A stretch of 64,000 nucleotides of DNA from Micropterus salmoides. Lineage: Eukaryota > Chordata > Actinopteri > Centrarchiformes > Centrarchidae. The DNA lies in contig NW_024041151.1 in assembly GCF_014851395.1 (NCBI RefSeq), positions 26,116,332 through 26,180,331 of the forward strand, given 5' to 3'. Positions 1 to 14,600 of this stretch are shown here, piece by piece. Below the pieces are notes generated by a model, which saw only the letters and a list, made by a program, of their open reading frames with translations, was not told where the DNA came from and made no database searches. The position numbers and the translations under genes were made by a program. The stretch's first letter is position 1. Each line of letters opens with the position of its first letter.

Positions 1-1089
1 TCAATGAATAAGAAATTTTCCTACATACTTTTCAATACCTATTACATTCAAATATCTAGTACTATGTTATGCATACCATTGTATCAAAACTACTGTGATG
101 GCCCCTGTACAAACAGCACTGTACTTAATTACACTAGTCATGATAATAAAGCAAATAAGAGGTCATTTTCCTTCTGTTTTACTGAATAAATTAGATTTGT
201 TATCTGTAATTAGCTGTTTATGTTCTATTTTTTTTTAAAATGTATTTACCTTCACTGTCACTAGTTTATGTATATGCATTGTCAACATGTTTCACTGATT
301 TGAACTGAAATTGAATGGAGAGAGAGAGACTGAATGGATAGTTGCCACAACTTGTGATATCCCACTGCTGTGAGTCCAGTAAAACAACCCAGATGTTTGT
401 CAAATATTTATTTGCCCCTCAGCATGTCCATCCTGCTGGCCTATTAACACCGGCTGTTGGGCCCAGGAGACCTCTGACAGCAGTCAAATATGTATGTAGC
501 ATCTTGACCCAGTACGACAATTGCAACTTATTTTTTCATCAACACCATGACAAACTTATATAAACAAGGAATAAAAAATAGGCCTTTATATCCGCCACCT
601 TTAAACAATGGGAGAAATACACTTCAAATAAAAAAACCTGTACAATATTATGCAATCCAAGGCAGTAGCCATGTAATACATACTCATTTTGTGAAATTTA
701 TCATATAAAATTTTCATTGAAACTGTTTTACAGATGTGTTGATTCAGCTCTATGGTAATGTTAGAGGCAGATGTTTGTGGTGTTGTACAGGAGGATTTAA
801 TACAAAACATCTCATGAATGCAAAATCCCAAAAGACTGGACCATTATAATGTTTAGAAACATAGTGTGGTGTGTTTTTTTACAGGGTTCTTTTGTTGGAT
901 TGATATATTACACATGTAACTCATATTGTCCTCCTCCTTTAACAGTCTCTAGAGGAGAGATAGTCTCAGGTATAATGCTGAACAATAAAAGCAATACTCA
1001 CAAAGCTGAAAAACAAACTGAAAGAGGATGTATGATCACTGTGAGGCCTTATCTTTGATCACTGGCAGTGTCCTTGTGCCCCAGACATT

Positions 1090-1712
1090 CAGCGTTGGGC
1101 AGTAGCGTCGCTATTTTCAGAATCAGATAGCTTTTCAGTAACGAAGCTCTTTTATTGACCGAGTAGCACGGTAGCTTCCACACGCGGTACATTTTCCCAA
1201 ACATTTCTGAAGGTAATGCCACCGCCACACATGGACCTGTATGTGTAGCCGGCAGAAGCGCTTCTTGTCACGGTGACATCACGTACCGATCCGAGTAAAG
1301 ACATGCGCGATTGAGTTTACTTTCTATTGTGATAGTTATTGTAACACCTCTTATGAGAAGGATCAGGGTCCAGCCTGAGCAGCTCTTTCTCTAGTGAGGA
1401 GGAAACTTTAATATGTTGTGGAAGAAACTTGTTTCCACGAGATGAGATCTCCCTCTCTCTTTCTCTCTCTCTCGCCCTTTGCCATGGACATTTACGTTGT
1501 TTAGGTAGCAATGGTGCCAGAGCACAAATTCACATAAACAATAAAAATATAATTATTTTATATACATATATATATGAAGATGTGGAAAGTAAGACCAACA
1601 GTGGTGCCAGTGGTAATCGGAGCACTGGGGGGCTGTGACCCCCAAACTGGGAGAGTGGCTACTGCATATTCCAGGAAAAACATCAGAGGTCTCTGTCCAG
1701 AAGAGTGAGAGG

Positions 1713-1751
<39 letters not shown>

Positions 1752-1935
1752 CCTAACTATAAAATATTAAAAATTTTAAAGTAGCTTAGATGTAACTTCG
1801 CTACTTTGGCCATGTTGCTGTAGCTTAGCTTGCTACATTTCACTGGGGGTAGCTTCTGTGTAGTGAAGCTTCAGTTAATGTAGAGTAGCTAGTAGCTTAG
1901 CTCACTACATTTTCCTAGTAGCTTGCCCAACACTG
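1090..1935. mobile_element. hAT-like non-autonomous DNA transposon with 8-bp target duplication
   Basis: The ends are inverted: CAGCGTTGGGCAGTAGC on the left, and CAGTGTTGGGCAAGCTACT on the right when reverse-complemented. They are flanked by a perfect 8-bp direct repeat CAGACATT at 1082-1089 and 1936-1943. An 8-bp duplication and CAG-type ends fit the hAT superfamily. The 846-bp interior has no transposase frame; it is partly GTAGCTTAG-type repeat sequence and contains TA and CT microsatellites. Confidence 0.8.
1714..1749. repeat. (TA)n microsatellite
   Basis: About 18 perfect TA units inside the hAT-like element; likely polymorphic. Confidence 0.9.
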
Positions 1936-2019
1936 CAGACATTACATCACAAAATTGAAAATGCAGGTACAAGAAGAGAAGCATCTTGTACTAAGAAGTA
2001 AATTTTTCCACAAATGTCC

Positions 2020-2182
2020 CAGAACAGACACAGTTAGCTAAGCTTAGTATAGCTTGGCTAACTGCTGGCTAGACAGTAGCTTTATATTTAGCAGACTGAC
2101 ATGAGAGTGGTGTCCGTCTCATTGAACACTTGGCAAGAATGAACAATAAGCACATTTCCCAAAATGTCAAACTATTTCTTTA
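2020..2182 (-). repeat. Fragment of a foldback repeat family (third copy)
   Basis: It shares GACACAGTTAGCTAAGCTTA-like sequence, a region like ATGAGAGTGGTGTC...TCATTGAAC, and the terminal CACATTTCCCAAAATGTCAA with the end sequences of the copy at 59182-59520. It appears to be one half of that element. Confidence 0.55.
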
Positions 2183-2553
2183 AAGTACAAAGCTGTGCCA
2201 GGGTCGGTATTCGAAGTGTTGTTTTTCACCAAGTTATATTATGGCATTCTACACTATTATTGTCTTGTTTCTGGACATGTTGTAATACATTATTGCCACA
2301 TTACACTAAGTCTGTTTTTTTTCCTATCTGATATGACTGCTGCTCAGGTCACCAAACTGTATGTACTATTAATAATAATGGTAACAAAACTAACAGGAAA
2401 ATCAGGAGGATGTCAACCGAGCACAGTCTGTACACACCCACACAGTTCTGAGAAGAGGTTTAATTAGTCAAAATAGGTCTACAGTTTCTACGACGCATCT
2501 GCCACTAAATCATTACATTCTGACTTCCTTTGGTCTAGCGGGTCACGACTCAC

Positions 2554-2619
2554 CTGCATTCCAATGATGGCATAGATGAAGAAAAGCATGGCAATAAGCA
2601 GGCAGACATACGGCAGAGC
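2554..2619 (-). CDS. cacna1b: cacna1b exon 33: IVS5
   Basis: This 66-nt exon encodes ALPYVCLLIAMLFFIYAIIG then MQ, the IVS5 helix. The acceptor is TGCTTTCAG and the donor GTGAGT. It is the last coding exon in the window. The next exon (starting VFGNI in mammals) is not found in 1-2553 and should lie further downstream. Confidence 0.94.
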
Positions 2620-5600
2620 CTGAAAGCAAACACATAAATACACGTTAAACAGCACAGATACATGCATATACTCTTCTGTCTCATACACACACAGAGTTTG
2701 CAGCCTCTCTTTTGATCTCTCCTTCTTTCTCTGCACTCATGCACACACTAACAAATCTGATTCTCCACAGAGGACTAGCATCCTTGTAAGATTTTCCAGT
2801 CTTATTTAAGAACTCGAGCAGTCAACCTGACCTGCAGGGTCGATTCTTTTAAGCAGCCATTTATATCGCTGCAAGGAGGAGGCGAACATTTGTTGTAATT
2901 AAATAGCCACCTTTTAACACTCTGTAGATACTGTCCATTTTCATTGGGCTTAAAAGCTCTCACTACTGACATTAAACCTGCTATAAATTCCCTCGACTGC
3001 AGCCCAGCGCTCCACATTTAACTCAACTTGTCCCAGGGGATATAGAGAGCAAACCGGCACTGTGTGAAAATCCGAACTGCTGTCTGCAGAGAGCAATTTA
3101 GTTTGATTGTAACGGGCCTCTGCCTGCTTTTGAACCCACTATTGCACTGTTTGTATATTGTGTGATATCCTTTTATTCAGCTATAAATCAATCTGATTGA
3201 CAAACTCAATGCTAAAATCCTGAATAAATCTACATTCTTATTCACTTTCTCCCCTGTCAGCCCCCATCTGTAAAGCGCTTTGCAAGTTTTGTTTTGAAAT
3301 GTGCTACAAAAATCTCTTTTTACTTACATGACTTACACGTGTGTCCAGAGGCATTTACTGTTAGTCTGCGAGTGAGTGTGTATACTCACCTTGAAGGACT
3401 GAACGAAGGTCCATAGCAGGATGCGGATGGTGTAGCCCTGCCGCAGCAACTTAATGAGACGAGCAGCTCTGAACAGCCTCAGAAAACTCAGGTTGATCAT
3501 CTTGTCCTGGGAGAGAAAGCAGAGACTCTGTGATGTATTATAATGTAGCCAGGATGAAAGGAAAGGATATAAAGCCATACTATGGTAACTCTAGGTCTGG
3601 CATGAGGCAGCTTATGGTGGATAATAATGTTTGTAACTTTAGGCATTGATGTGGAGGTAATATAACTGATAATTTATGACTTTCCTGTGCTAGGGTTAAC
3701 TACACTTGTGGTCACAGTGGCCACTGTTCAGCTAAAGTTACATAGTCTCCCTTTGAATTAATCTCATATCATTTTCTGCATAACAAATCAAAGTGGGTTT
3801 AATACAAATTTACAACATGGTAAAAATGTCAAGCATAAGTCAAAACAACAGACTTGGTTCCCGAAATCCACGCAGCACATATATCAAGGGTCGGATCACT
3901 ACAGTATTTTCAGTATTCTCTTTCCTTTAAATGTTTAATAAACATAGATGGGTATTAGTTACAAGTAGCTACTTGTTTTGTAAAAAAATGTCAGTCTTAA
4001 CAAGATTTACACTGTTAGGAGATCATTTTTACAATACAAACCAGCCAATTCCAAGGATTTTGTGGAATCAAGTAATTTTTTTATGCCAGTTCACTGATCT
4101 TGTCTTAGTTCAAGATTTTGTTGCAAACCAAATAAACTGCACTGGCTTATTATGAGACTAAACGACTTGTTAAGGTGAATGTTTTTGCAGTGCACATTTT
4201 AAAGGCAGATCTTATGCAACTGAAATTGCTCAAGATGATTGTGTCGCTGTTAAAACACACATTTCTAACAGTGTAATAGGTCTCTTTCTTTTATATCATG
4301 TCACATTCGGGATTCAGTAGGTAGACACTTTAAACGCCGACTGTGGGAGAGAACAACACACACTGATGGGGGAATTGGCAAAATCAGCGGCCAACAAGAA
4401 AAGCCACTTACCATCTAGAGGTGTCAGATGTGACAGAAGGGGCAGAGTGAGGGCACAGGCACCAGGAGAGACAAAGCAGAAGAAAAAATAACAGAGGAGG
4501 AAAGCGAAACAGAGAAGAGACAAAAAAGAAAACTAATGATCGCATGAAAAGAAAGTCACACAAAGAGCGAGACTGACTTTGCAACACAGATAGCAACAGT
4601 CTCTCTGCCTCAGCCCTCCATCGCCACAATCAAATAAGTTTGTTCATTTTTCCCGTAGGAGGAAACTAAATGCTCCCAACTGTAACAGCAGCATCACTCC
4701 TCCCATTACCATGAAGCTGCCTTTGCGTTATGTATTCATTTTCATTTTAGTTTTTTTAATTGATTTTCATGATTTCATTTTTTTGTGCTCGCAGTCTTCT
4801 TGGCGGAGCTTTTGATTCGAGGACTGAGACTGTGAGAGCAAAGCAATGCATGACTTTTGCATTCATGATTTCGGAGCCTAAGTTGTTTGTTCAGATTTCT
4901 AATGTTTGAAAAAAAGGCAAAAAATAAAATTTATTTTAATTAGTTCTGAAACAATCAGTCAATTAATTGTTGTCAATTGCAACAATTTCAACAATCAGTG
5001 TTTCAATCGTTGTCTATAGAACATCTTTGAGTTTTTAGCTGTTGGTCAAAAAAAAACTAGTACAAGTTGTCACATTGTGATACATGGTCAAGACCCCAAG
5101 GCGTCAGTTTGTAATGCACTGGGAAGCCCCTTAGCGTCATACTTCAATGCACTGGGGGAAGCCCTGTAGTGTCATTTATGAACACTAAAAGACGGTTTAG
5201 GATATAAATAGAAAAGTCAGAGTAAGGAGGTGGTTGGGGTGCATGGGTGGCCAGAAACCGGACTTTTGGCCAGGAGACCGGTATTCGTTTCCTGCTTTTA
5301 GTAAATTTGCATAGGTTACATATGTTACATAAGCTATGTAAGTTATGAAAGTAGTTTCTTAATGTACATAAGTTACACTGCGACAAACTGCGACATTCAC
5401 CACATTAACCACATTAACCACAAGCCGTTTCAAAACGTTAACCACTAGTTATATTTTGAAAATCTAAAAAGCGACTCCAAGAGGTCTTGACCAAACATCC
5501 ATATGTGATGAGTTGGGAGTGAGAATGTGTTTATAAACTATCAAAAGAACTATGGAAAGACAAACAGCTGTTGAAAAATAAGCATTACTTGCAAACCTAA

Positions 5601-8600
5601 TATAAATAATATTACCTACATAAGTAAACTACTGGCTCTGAATGACTTACAGACTCACAGCATGCTGCCCTATCATGGTGCGACTGCTGCAGCAGCTGCG
5701 AGCACGCACTGAATCTTGATGTCACCCTTAAAAGGACAGGTGTAATGGCACTCAGAGGAGCCCATGATGGCTACAGCTCTTACCTTAATCTCTGTGGCCA
5801 AGATGTCTGTGATGCTTCCAAGCACAGTCACAAAGTCAAACACATTCCAGGCTGCTTTCAGGTAGTTCTAAAAAGACAAAGATGGCACAGAGAGAAGGGC
5901 TGTTCATTCAAACTTTAAAATGTTCAGCTTCTTTGGTACAATTCTGGGAGAACAGAATGGGGTAACTGTTCAAACTGGTGCTAAAACCATTTTCTGCAAT
6001 TATATATATATATCACTTTGTTACTTTGGTAAGTCCAATGTGACTTCTTCAAATGTCTTGTTATTCATCCATCAGTCCAAAATCCACAGATACTCAACTG
6101 ACATAGATATAAAACATTTTTTCCTAAAAAATGACCTCAGGGATGAATCCACTTTAAAAATAAATTGATAAAACTACTTGTTAATCGACCAATTGTTGCA
6201 GCTCTATTGCCCTGGTTCTGCCTTTTCATGCAGGCATTTTCGATTAACCTCTGGAGCTGAGACCACCTACTTCCTGTTCGCTGTCCGCTGGCATCTGTGA
6301 TTGGTGTGGCTGTGATCTGACCGAACCTACCAATCAGGACTCTTCAATCAACGCCAGCAGAATTATAAATAGCTTGTGTGTCCACTATCTTGCTGTTGTT
6401 TGCATACACTGTTAGTTTAGTGAGTATTTAGAGTGTTTGTATTTCTTGATATTGTCTGTATGAGTGGCTTCAGACAGTAGTTTTGAATCATTGTAAATCA
6501 CATAGGGCACTCTTTTGTTTGGGTATTCTACACTGCAGAATAACTGCTTGTTTGTTTACTTTGCACTTTTGTAAGCATATAGGTGCTGACCTCCTTTTGT
6601 TCCTTGGTGTGTGTTTTAGGAGCTGAGTAACTGTCTCTGGACAAGACCCTCTTTTGTTTCATTTTGTGTTTTTGTCAGCACCTATATAGCCACTTTTTGT
6701 TGTATTTTCTTGTGTGAGCTCGTTAATTAAAACCTTTGACTTTAACCGAAACATTTCAGTTGTCCTATTCCACCTCATTTCTATCCCAATCACTTGTTGC
6801 TACCCTAACTTAGCGAGCTGGGTCGTAACAACACACAAAAAATATAGACATCCCCTTGGGCACACAAATCTTTATGTGCATATCCAATGCACACAAATGC
6901 TGACACACTCCCCTGTGTAACCTGCTGAGCTGATGCCTGCAGCCTGGATCCCCCAGACTGGTCAATCATCCAGTTCCTCAGGCCAAAAGCTGTTGCCAGG
7001 CCCTCAGCTGCAGTCTAAAGAGATGCAGCAGCCGAGTGTTTATACCAGCAGATGTGAGCCTATCCGTCTGGGCTTCACAGCTAAACAGGTGGAGGCAAGT
7101 GGTGTGTGAGAAAAGCTATTTAATAAATGGGCCTCGTAAATGGAACGGAGCCAGAGATGAAATGCCTCGCTGCAGGCAAGACGGCCCCATGTTGGGGGTG
7201 ATTTATTCTTTTCGTGCATGCTTCCATTCATGTTTTCTTTTTTGTTTGCGAGTTTACTCTCCTCATTCCTGAATTTACTGCTTTGTGACATGTCATCCGT
7301 CATCCACTAGACCTTTTATGTACTTTTGCGCAAACAAAAATCACGATTCTTAAAACGTCCTTCCATGTTTCGCTCAGTGGGACTGTATCCGTTTCTTCAT
7401 TGGAGACACCATATTAGTGTCTAAATGTCAAACTAACTAACATTTAATTAACTGAGCACTTCATGCACAGTGAGGGCAGTTCGAAGCAGAACCACCCTGA
7501 TTCTTTTGGCTGATTTCCATAACCAAAGAAGGATTTTCCCTCATGTGTGTAAACACAAAAACAAAACTCCAACAATGAATAATTGTCTAGCGTTCACAGA
7601 GAACAGCGCAGCATATGGTCTTGACAGCTCACCAGTGGACCGAAGGCAATAATCTTGAGGAAGCACTCCAGTGTGAAGAGGGCTGTGAAAACGATGTTTA
7701 AGTATTTCAGCATGGACTCGTACAGGTCTGGAGCTCCGTAGAACTGAGGACAGAAAGCAAAACATGATTATATTTGGTGAAAGATTTGAGAGAAGAGATG
7801 TGAAAAATCTGCATCCTTTACCCCGTTTACTCTACAGTTAGCCAACTCTTGAGCGGATCAGATATACAAAAGATAGTTAGATGCAAACAAGAAGCACTGC
7901 AGACCAATTATTTTTGATTGCTCAGACGCACTCAAGCAAGATGTTTAATAGGTGGATGTGTATTTGTCAATCCCAGCTGCATACATACATTTTAATCCTC
8001 TCAAGTTTCATCAGGCGCTGTGTCTTGCTCTGTGATAATGGCAGGTGACTGTTACGCTGAAATGATCTGTGCATGTGTGTTTGTAGAGGGCTATCAGAGG
8101 GAATCATTTCTGTCACTTTATTTATCAAATTTGTTTAGAGGAGAAAGTTGAATGTATGATTCAAATTGTATGATAGTGGAAAAAATGTATTGCTTGATCA
8201 CTAAAAGCAGGTGATTATTGTAAATTATTTTTTCTTTGTCTTTATTTCTTATGCAGATCGCCAGCTAATTGACATAGGTATATTTATTACATGAATATAA
8301 AGTAATGAAATGGGCAGTGTGCCATTTTGAAATACAGTACAGCTGGTTTAAATGCTTTTCAAATTACAAATACAGTACCGTCAGTAGTGCAAATAGGCTA
8401 CTATGCCACAATGTGGCTGTGGTTTTGGTGCATTTCTACATTTTTAAGAGGGCTGAAAATAAACTGTAGGATTTCAATGCTGAACTAGTGGCACAGTTTG
8501 AAAATAAACTCTTTCATAAAATATTCAACTTTTTCCTCCCATATGTTGCCATGTATGAAAAAACCCAAAAGGAACACTGTAAGCAGACTTCTTGATTACT

Positions 8601-11600
8601 ATGAGCAAATTATTTAAACAGCATTTGTATAGGAGTGATTCTGTCCCAAGCTTTTTGATCCATATAAGCAGTTGATCACTGTAAGCAGTTTCAACTTTTG
8701 ATGCATTTTTGATGCAATTTGAATTTTGTGGTAATATAACTTCTGGCCACCAGGGGAAGCACTGAATGCACTGATGAAGCAGCAGTCCAGTGGGCAAGCA
8801 AGCAAGAAACTTGTGCAATCTTTGCTTTTCCATGGATTGTATTGACTTGAATGGAAGTCAAACCTTTGTTGTTTCTTTTGGTACTAGACACTTGTCTAAC
8901 ATTACATTTCTTTCCACGAAAACAACTTGCTAAGAAGACTGCTTTCCCGTCACTGACTTTGTATTTTCATTAATCTTTCTTTAGCTAAATGTATGAATGC
9001 CTGAGTTTTTAGCAGTTAGGCTACTTCTGCTGGTTTTGACACATCACTGCAACTTTCTCTCATATAGTTACTGTGAGTTTTAATTTATTTAAGACGTTAA
9101 GCCTTTCAAAATGTTTACTGAAATAATTTTTCAGATTTTATGCTCACAATCTGACAGAGACGCAAATTAGAAATGTGTTAGATTATGTAAATGAAACCAC
9201 AAATACCAGGCGAAAAGAGCTCCTCTCTGGCACCAGCCTGCCTTTCCCAAACTGTCGATTTTATTCCCTCAGAGATTTTCCCTTCAGAGGAGATGAGTAA
9301 AGGAACTGCCAAGACACGAGCACTTCACTTTGATAGCAGCAAGCACTATTTGGCAGAGGTTGGGGTGTGCTGGTGATTTCTAATTTTTGACAGTGTCATA
9401 AGGCCGGACCAGCGTTGTTGCTGTAATTGCATCTCTGTCTTAAGATCTAAATTATCAAACGTACAGATTTATGCAATCAGCTTCTGCAATCCTTTTTATT
9501 ATTTCATTAATGTTCTGTATCATATTGGGAGCTAGATACGTATCACTGAGTCAGTTCAGGTATGTGAGAGGAATTGGGGCTTTGCCTTGTTAGCAAGAGG
9601 AATCACTGACCTTCATCATCAGCACGACTGTGTTGAGGGCGATTAAAGTCATGATGGCGTACTCGAACGGAGGCGACACCACAAATTTCCACATCTTGTA
9701 CTGGAATGACTGCTTGTTCTCCGGCATGTATCTCGTTAGCGGCTTGGCATTGATGGCAAAGTCAATACAAGCCCTCTGTTTGATGAAAAGACCAAACACA
9801 ACCAGAGCGTGAATTAATGCCCTCTGATAAAGGAGCTTCACACCTTTCATCAGACAGAAGAGAAAAATGCTGGGAAATCAAATTTTTAAAAAACACGAAA
9901 GACAGCTGGAGGATTTTTCTGAGCTTTTGCGTAATATTGAGGCTCTCTGATCACTTGCCAATACTTAACAGACTCTAAGAAGTGGAGATAAAGAGAGCAG
10001 AGAAGATAAACCCCACTGCTTTATTTTTTAAGTACTTTGTTCTGTTTGAGGGAATTGTAAGTCATGTTAGATCCAATTTGTCTGGAAGCAATGTTTAGAA
10101 GCAGATCAGCATGTGCTCTAAATTCCTAATGAAGAAAACATTTGTGCTGCAAGAGACAAACATCTTCAGAAACAAGTACTTCTGCAGGGAATAATCAGCA
10201 TGTGTTTTTGTTGCATGTAGTAGGGAGGGGGGTCATTGTTTCCCTGGGGAAAAACCAAGCAAGTGCATCACTTTCCACCACTTTCACACCTCATTCTTCT
10301 CCAGACTGCACTCTGACATGGCCTTGTCCCCCTGCTCCTGGAAGGTGATGATGATCAAAGCCACAAATATGTTGACAAAGAAGAAGGGAAACACCACAAA
10401 GTAGACCACATAAAAGATGGATGTCTCCATGCGGAAGCCGGGACTGGGGCCCTGGTCCTCATAAGTGGCATCCACGGAGTGCTTCAGGACCCTGAAAAGA
10501 AGGAAAAAGATGAACTGACAGGACATTCAAACAACATTTGTCAGGCCCCTTCACCACAGACTCTATGTCCCCTCGCCCAACTTTCAGAGTTGGAATTCAA
10601 CTACTGATTATTTTCTTGATTAATGGATTAATTTTTTGGTCTATAAAACATTAGACAACAGGGAAAAATGCAAGGTGACAACTTCAAATAGCTTATTTTG
10701 TCCAGCCAACAATAACTTTATCGTATGACCAAGGAAAGCAAGCACTGTCACATTTGAAAACCTGGAACCATCAAACATTTAGTTATTTTTTGGAGCAAAA
10801 ATGCGTGTGAGTGATTCATTGATTATTAATAAAGTAATTTTCTTTTGCCTCACTTCAGCCAAATTGTGTCATTCCAGGTACTACAACCTACCTTTAATGG
10901 AAAAAATTGCCCCATGCCCTAAATGGCCGCATAAACATGGGAATATTTCCCATCAACATCCATCCCACATGATGCGCAGCCGGCATCAAGGTGGACACTG
11001 GACCTAGGTTCATTGCCAGAGGCACACTTAAAAAAAGAGTGCGATTACAAGGAACCTATAATCATAAATTCTCAGTGGGTGTGTAGGGAGCTGGTATAAA
11101 TCATGTCCAGTCACATCAGCTCCTCAAAAAGCACACACTTCATATTGTTGTTGTTTATTTTACTTGAGCATCTAAGTATCTTTAGGTTTTTCTTAGTTGG
11201 CTAATGAACTTGTTAGCTTTAATTAGAATGCTTGACTCTGATTACAGAAAAGTAATACACAGTTGTAACTTTCGTCTCTAGGGGTGTACCATTGCTTTTA
11301 TTTGCCAGTTAGTGTGCTGTCACTATTTGTTCAGCCACTTGTGATATATGACAGGCTTAGTCAGTTCAACAATTTACTATTCATTTATAGTTAAATATGC
11401 AAGCAGCCATCAACAGTCCTTGATAGAGATGGTGAGTATGATAAATCTGCCTGTGGTACTTTAGCTCGGGCGCAGAATGGCAGACTGAAGCCATGTATGC
11501 AATGAGCCTTGATTGCATCTTTAGAGAAGGCACAGTAATTAAGCCTGGGAGTTGGATTTAATCTGCGCTGTACCATCAGCCACCTGGTGTTCCACATTCA

Positions 11601-14600
11601 GCATGTAAAGCATTGTGTGCACAGCTGACTTTAGGTGGCAGTATGAGAGGTGCTACACAAATGAAGTGATTTGGAGGATATTCTGACTTACAATGGCCAG
11701 CCCTCTCCGGTGGAGACAGTGAAGAGCGTAAGGAAGGCCCAGAGAACGTTATCATAGTGGAACTCATACTTCTTCCACTCTCTGGGCTGAGCTTCCACGT
11801 CATCCCTGTCATAGTCTAGAAACTGACCCCTGAGAGAGAAATGAGGGGAGAGGCAGAATCAGTTGAAAAGAGATGTGTTCAAAAGAGGAGAAAGAGACAA
11901 AACTAGATCATCAAAGTAGAAGAGAAAAAAATCCAACTGAGAATTTCTGTTTAAAATCATTTCACTAAATGGCAACGGCTAAATACAACGATATGATGGG
12001 AGACTCACAGTAAAAAGTTACCTTAACAGATGATTTAAAACATTTTGAAAATAAAGTTTCATTAAGAAGACATTCAGGCATGAAGAAGGGTAAGCCCGGT
12101 TGATGTACCTGCAGTCTTTCTCAAGACCCTTGGATTCGTCGGTGCAGTAGAAGAATTTGCCCTTAAAGAGCTGCACAGCGATAACAGCGAAGATGAACAT
12201 GAAGAGCATATAGACGATGAGGATGTTAAGGACGTTCTTCAAAGAGTTTACAACACAGTCGAACACCGCCTGCAAGATACACACACACACACACACATAC
12301 ATCAATAAATGTAAGGTAATCAAGTATATCTCGTTTTTAGCAGATATACATTAACTCTATTACAAGAAGCTCAACATTATTTGTTTTATTATTCAAAGAG
12401 AAATTGTAAACACTGTGGACACCTCTGGCCACACATTCTTATGTTATTTGATTTGTTTTGCATCCAAATTAATTTGAATGAATTACGCAGTGTTTCCCAC
12501 AGGATTTTAAGAGACTATAGTGGGTCTCTTGGGGGTTCCAGGGGCAGGCCTCCTGGAATAAAATTTTGTACATTTTAAAGTTAAATGCATTAATTTGGTG
12601 CAAAATTAAGAGGCAATCTATGAAGAACTTTGCACTCCTGTAAACAATGTTGAGCTCTAATCTAATCATCATTTAATCAAAAACCCATTGTATAGCTATA
12701 AATGGTGATGAAACAGCAACAAAAGTCTGCAAATTTATTTCCAGCAACCCTAAATCAAAGAACAGAAAATAGAGTAATTTCCCTAACATTTTATTGTTGT
12801 TTTGTTTTTTCCTTTTAATGGACAATTGTAAAAATTTCTGTGAATATAATCCAATTTATCTTATTTCCATACTATATAGACACCTCATTTTGAAATCTGG
12901 ACGTTGTCACATGTGTATCCTCGTGCTAAATTCATCAAGTCCGACCCAATTTGATAAATAATGTATGTGGTTCTCGTATCGCTTAACAAGAAGACTTCAC
13001 AGCCTCTCTTCAGGTAGGACTCTCATACTGCAACACTTGTCTTTGTAAAGAGAGAAACTGACAGGATAAAGTCACTAACCTGATTGTCATCTTGCTCTGG
13101 ACCTTCCCTCTCTCTTTCTATAACATGAAGTGTATTTTGAGCTTTCCTTGCCAAGAGAGAACACTATTTACTGTAAATTGTGGTGAACAGAAATGTTTTG
13201 GAAAGTACTGGAACATAAAATTCAGATGAAAATACTTATGTAATCTCTTAAAAGATCTAGATAGATATAGAGCCAAACTACTACCCAAAGTGCAGCATGC
13301 TTAGGGTAAACCTGGTTACTTGATTAAAAAGCTTTGTCCCTGACTGAGAAAGCTGTACCAGTTAACTGTAGGGTAATTAAACATTTCCCAAAAGCACACT
13401 TTGCACCAACCCCCTAAACCTGATTATGGTCATGTGCAGGTCAAATTGAGACTGTCCTCACCAGAACAAACATACAGTTAAAGCGAGCTATGTATTTTCC
13501 TGCAAATTCATCTCTTGTGGCGGTGCAATTAGAAGAATAGATTGTTTTGTCATGAGCTGTTTCTGCGTTCTTGTCTGTACTTGTGTTCTTGTGGACTTGT
13601 GAAAGGTCATCAGTCGCAGCCAAAGTACTGTTCCAATTCAAAAGTCCGCATCAAGCCAAGTACAGTCAAATACCCGGATGTGTTCTCGCTCCGCCTGTTT
13701 TACCGAGCCTGCATCGGTGGTGACTTGTGTGGACTTCGGATAGCCAGATATCCCAGAATGCATTTTGCCGCCAAAAAATCGGAAATGTCGGAGGAGAAAA
13801 CTCACAACTGTAACTTATAATACTGCTGTAGTATACAGTAGTTCTAAGAGTTTTTATGCGGGAATATGGTTGTTTAAACTCCAAATATGTGGTTGATTTC
13901 TCAAGACAGCTGATTTAAAAAATTGCTACGACGTTTTCGGAGATGTGAGGTCCCGCCCACTAACGGGTCCGGCCGTCATCAAGTCCGCTGCTGTTCCAAT
14001 TGCTGAATGACAGACTACGTGCTCCCATTCCTGGGAGTTTGTACTCCTGAGCCAAACTTGGCAAGTCTGAGCTTTAAAGTACAGAAGTCCGAACTTGGCG
14101 AACTTGGTAGTGAGAAACAGCCATAGAAGCAACAGCGTAAGAAGCATGGCCCTGTTAAAGGTTCAGTGTGTAAGTTTTAGTGGCATCTAGTGGTGAGGGT
14201 TGTGAATTGCAACCAGTGGTTCATGGTGCATTTATGTGCTCCTCGGATGGTCCCATTTCCTGAGTTGTGATGTCATTCTTCTGACTTCGGTGTATGGTGT
14301 GGTCCTCCGTTTGTCCAAATTACTCTTCTTTTCTTATTTTTAATAAACCAATTGACTACTACAACTGGTAGTACTGACGTTACTTGTTCTTCTTCTCCTT
14401 CCTCCTCCTTCTTGTACATATTCAATGTAGTGATGAAACACTGTAGAGTAGTTTGTCCATCTGGGCTACTGTAGAAACATTTCATGTAAGTGTATGTAAA
14501 TGGAAATGCGTCATTCTAAGGTAATAAAAACATTACGGTTCGTTACGTAAGGTTTCTATACACCACTGACAACATCCATCCATCCATCCATTGTCAACCG

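Larger units (their letters stand above)
1..2553 (-). other. Partial intron 33
   Basis: AT-rich intron with no recognisable coding. It contains the hAT-like element at 1090-1935 with a (TA)n microsatellite at about 1714-1749 and a (CT)n run at about 1449-1475, and a repeat fragment at about 2020-2182 shared with 59182-59520. I see nothing specific in 1-1089 or 2190-2553. Confidence 0.8.
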
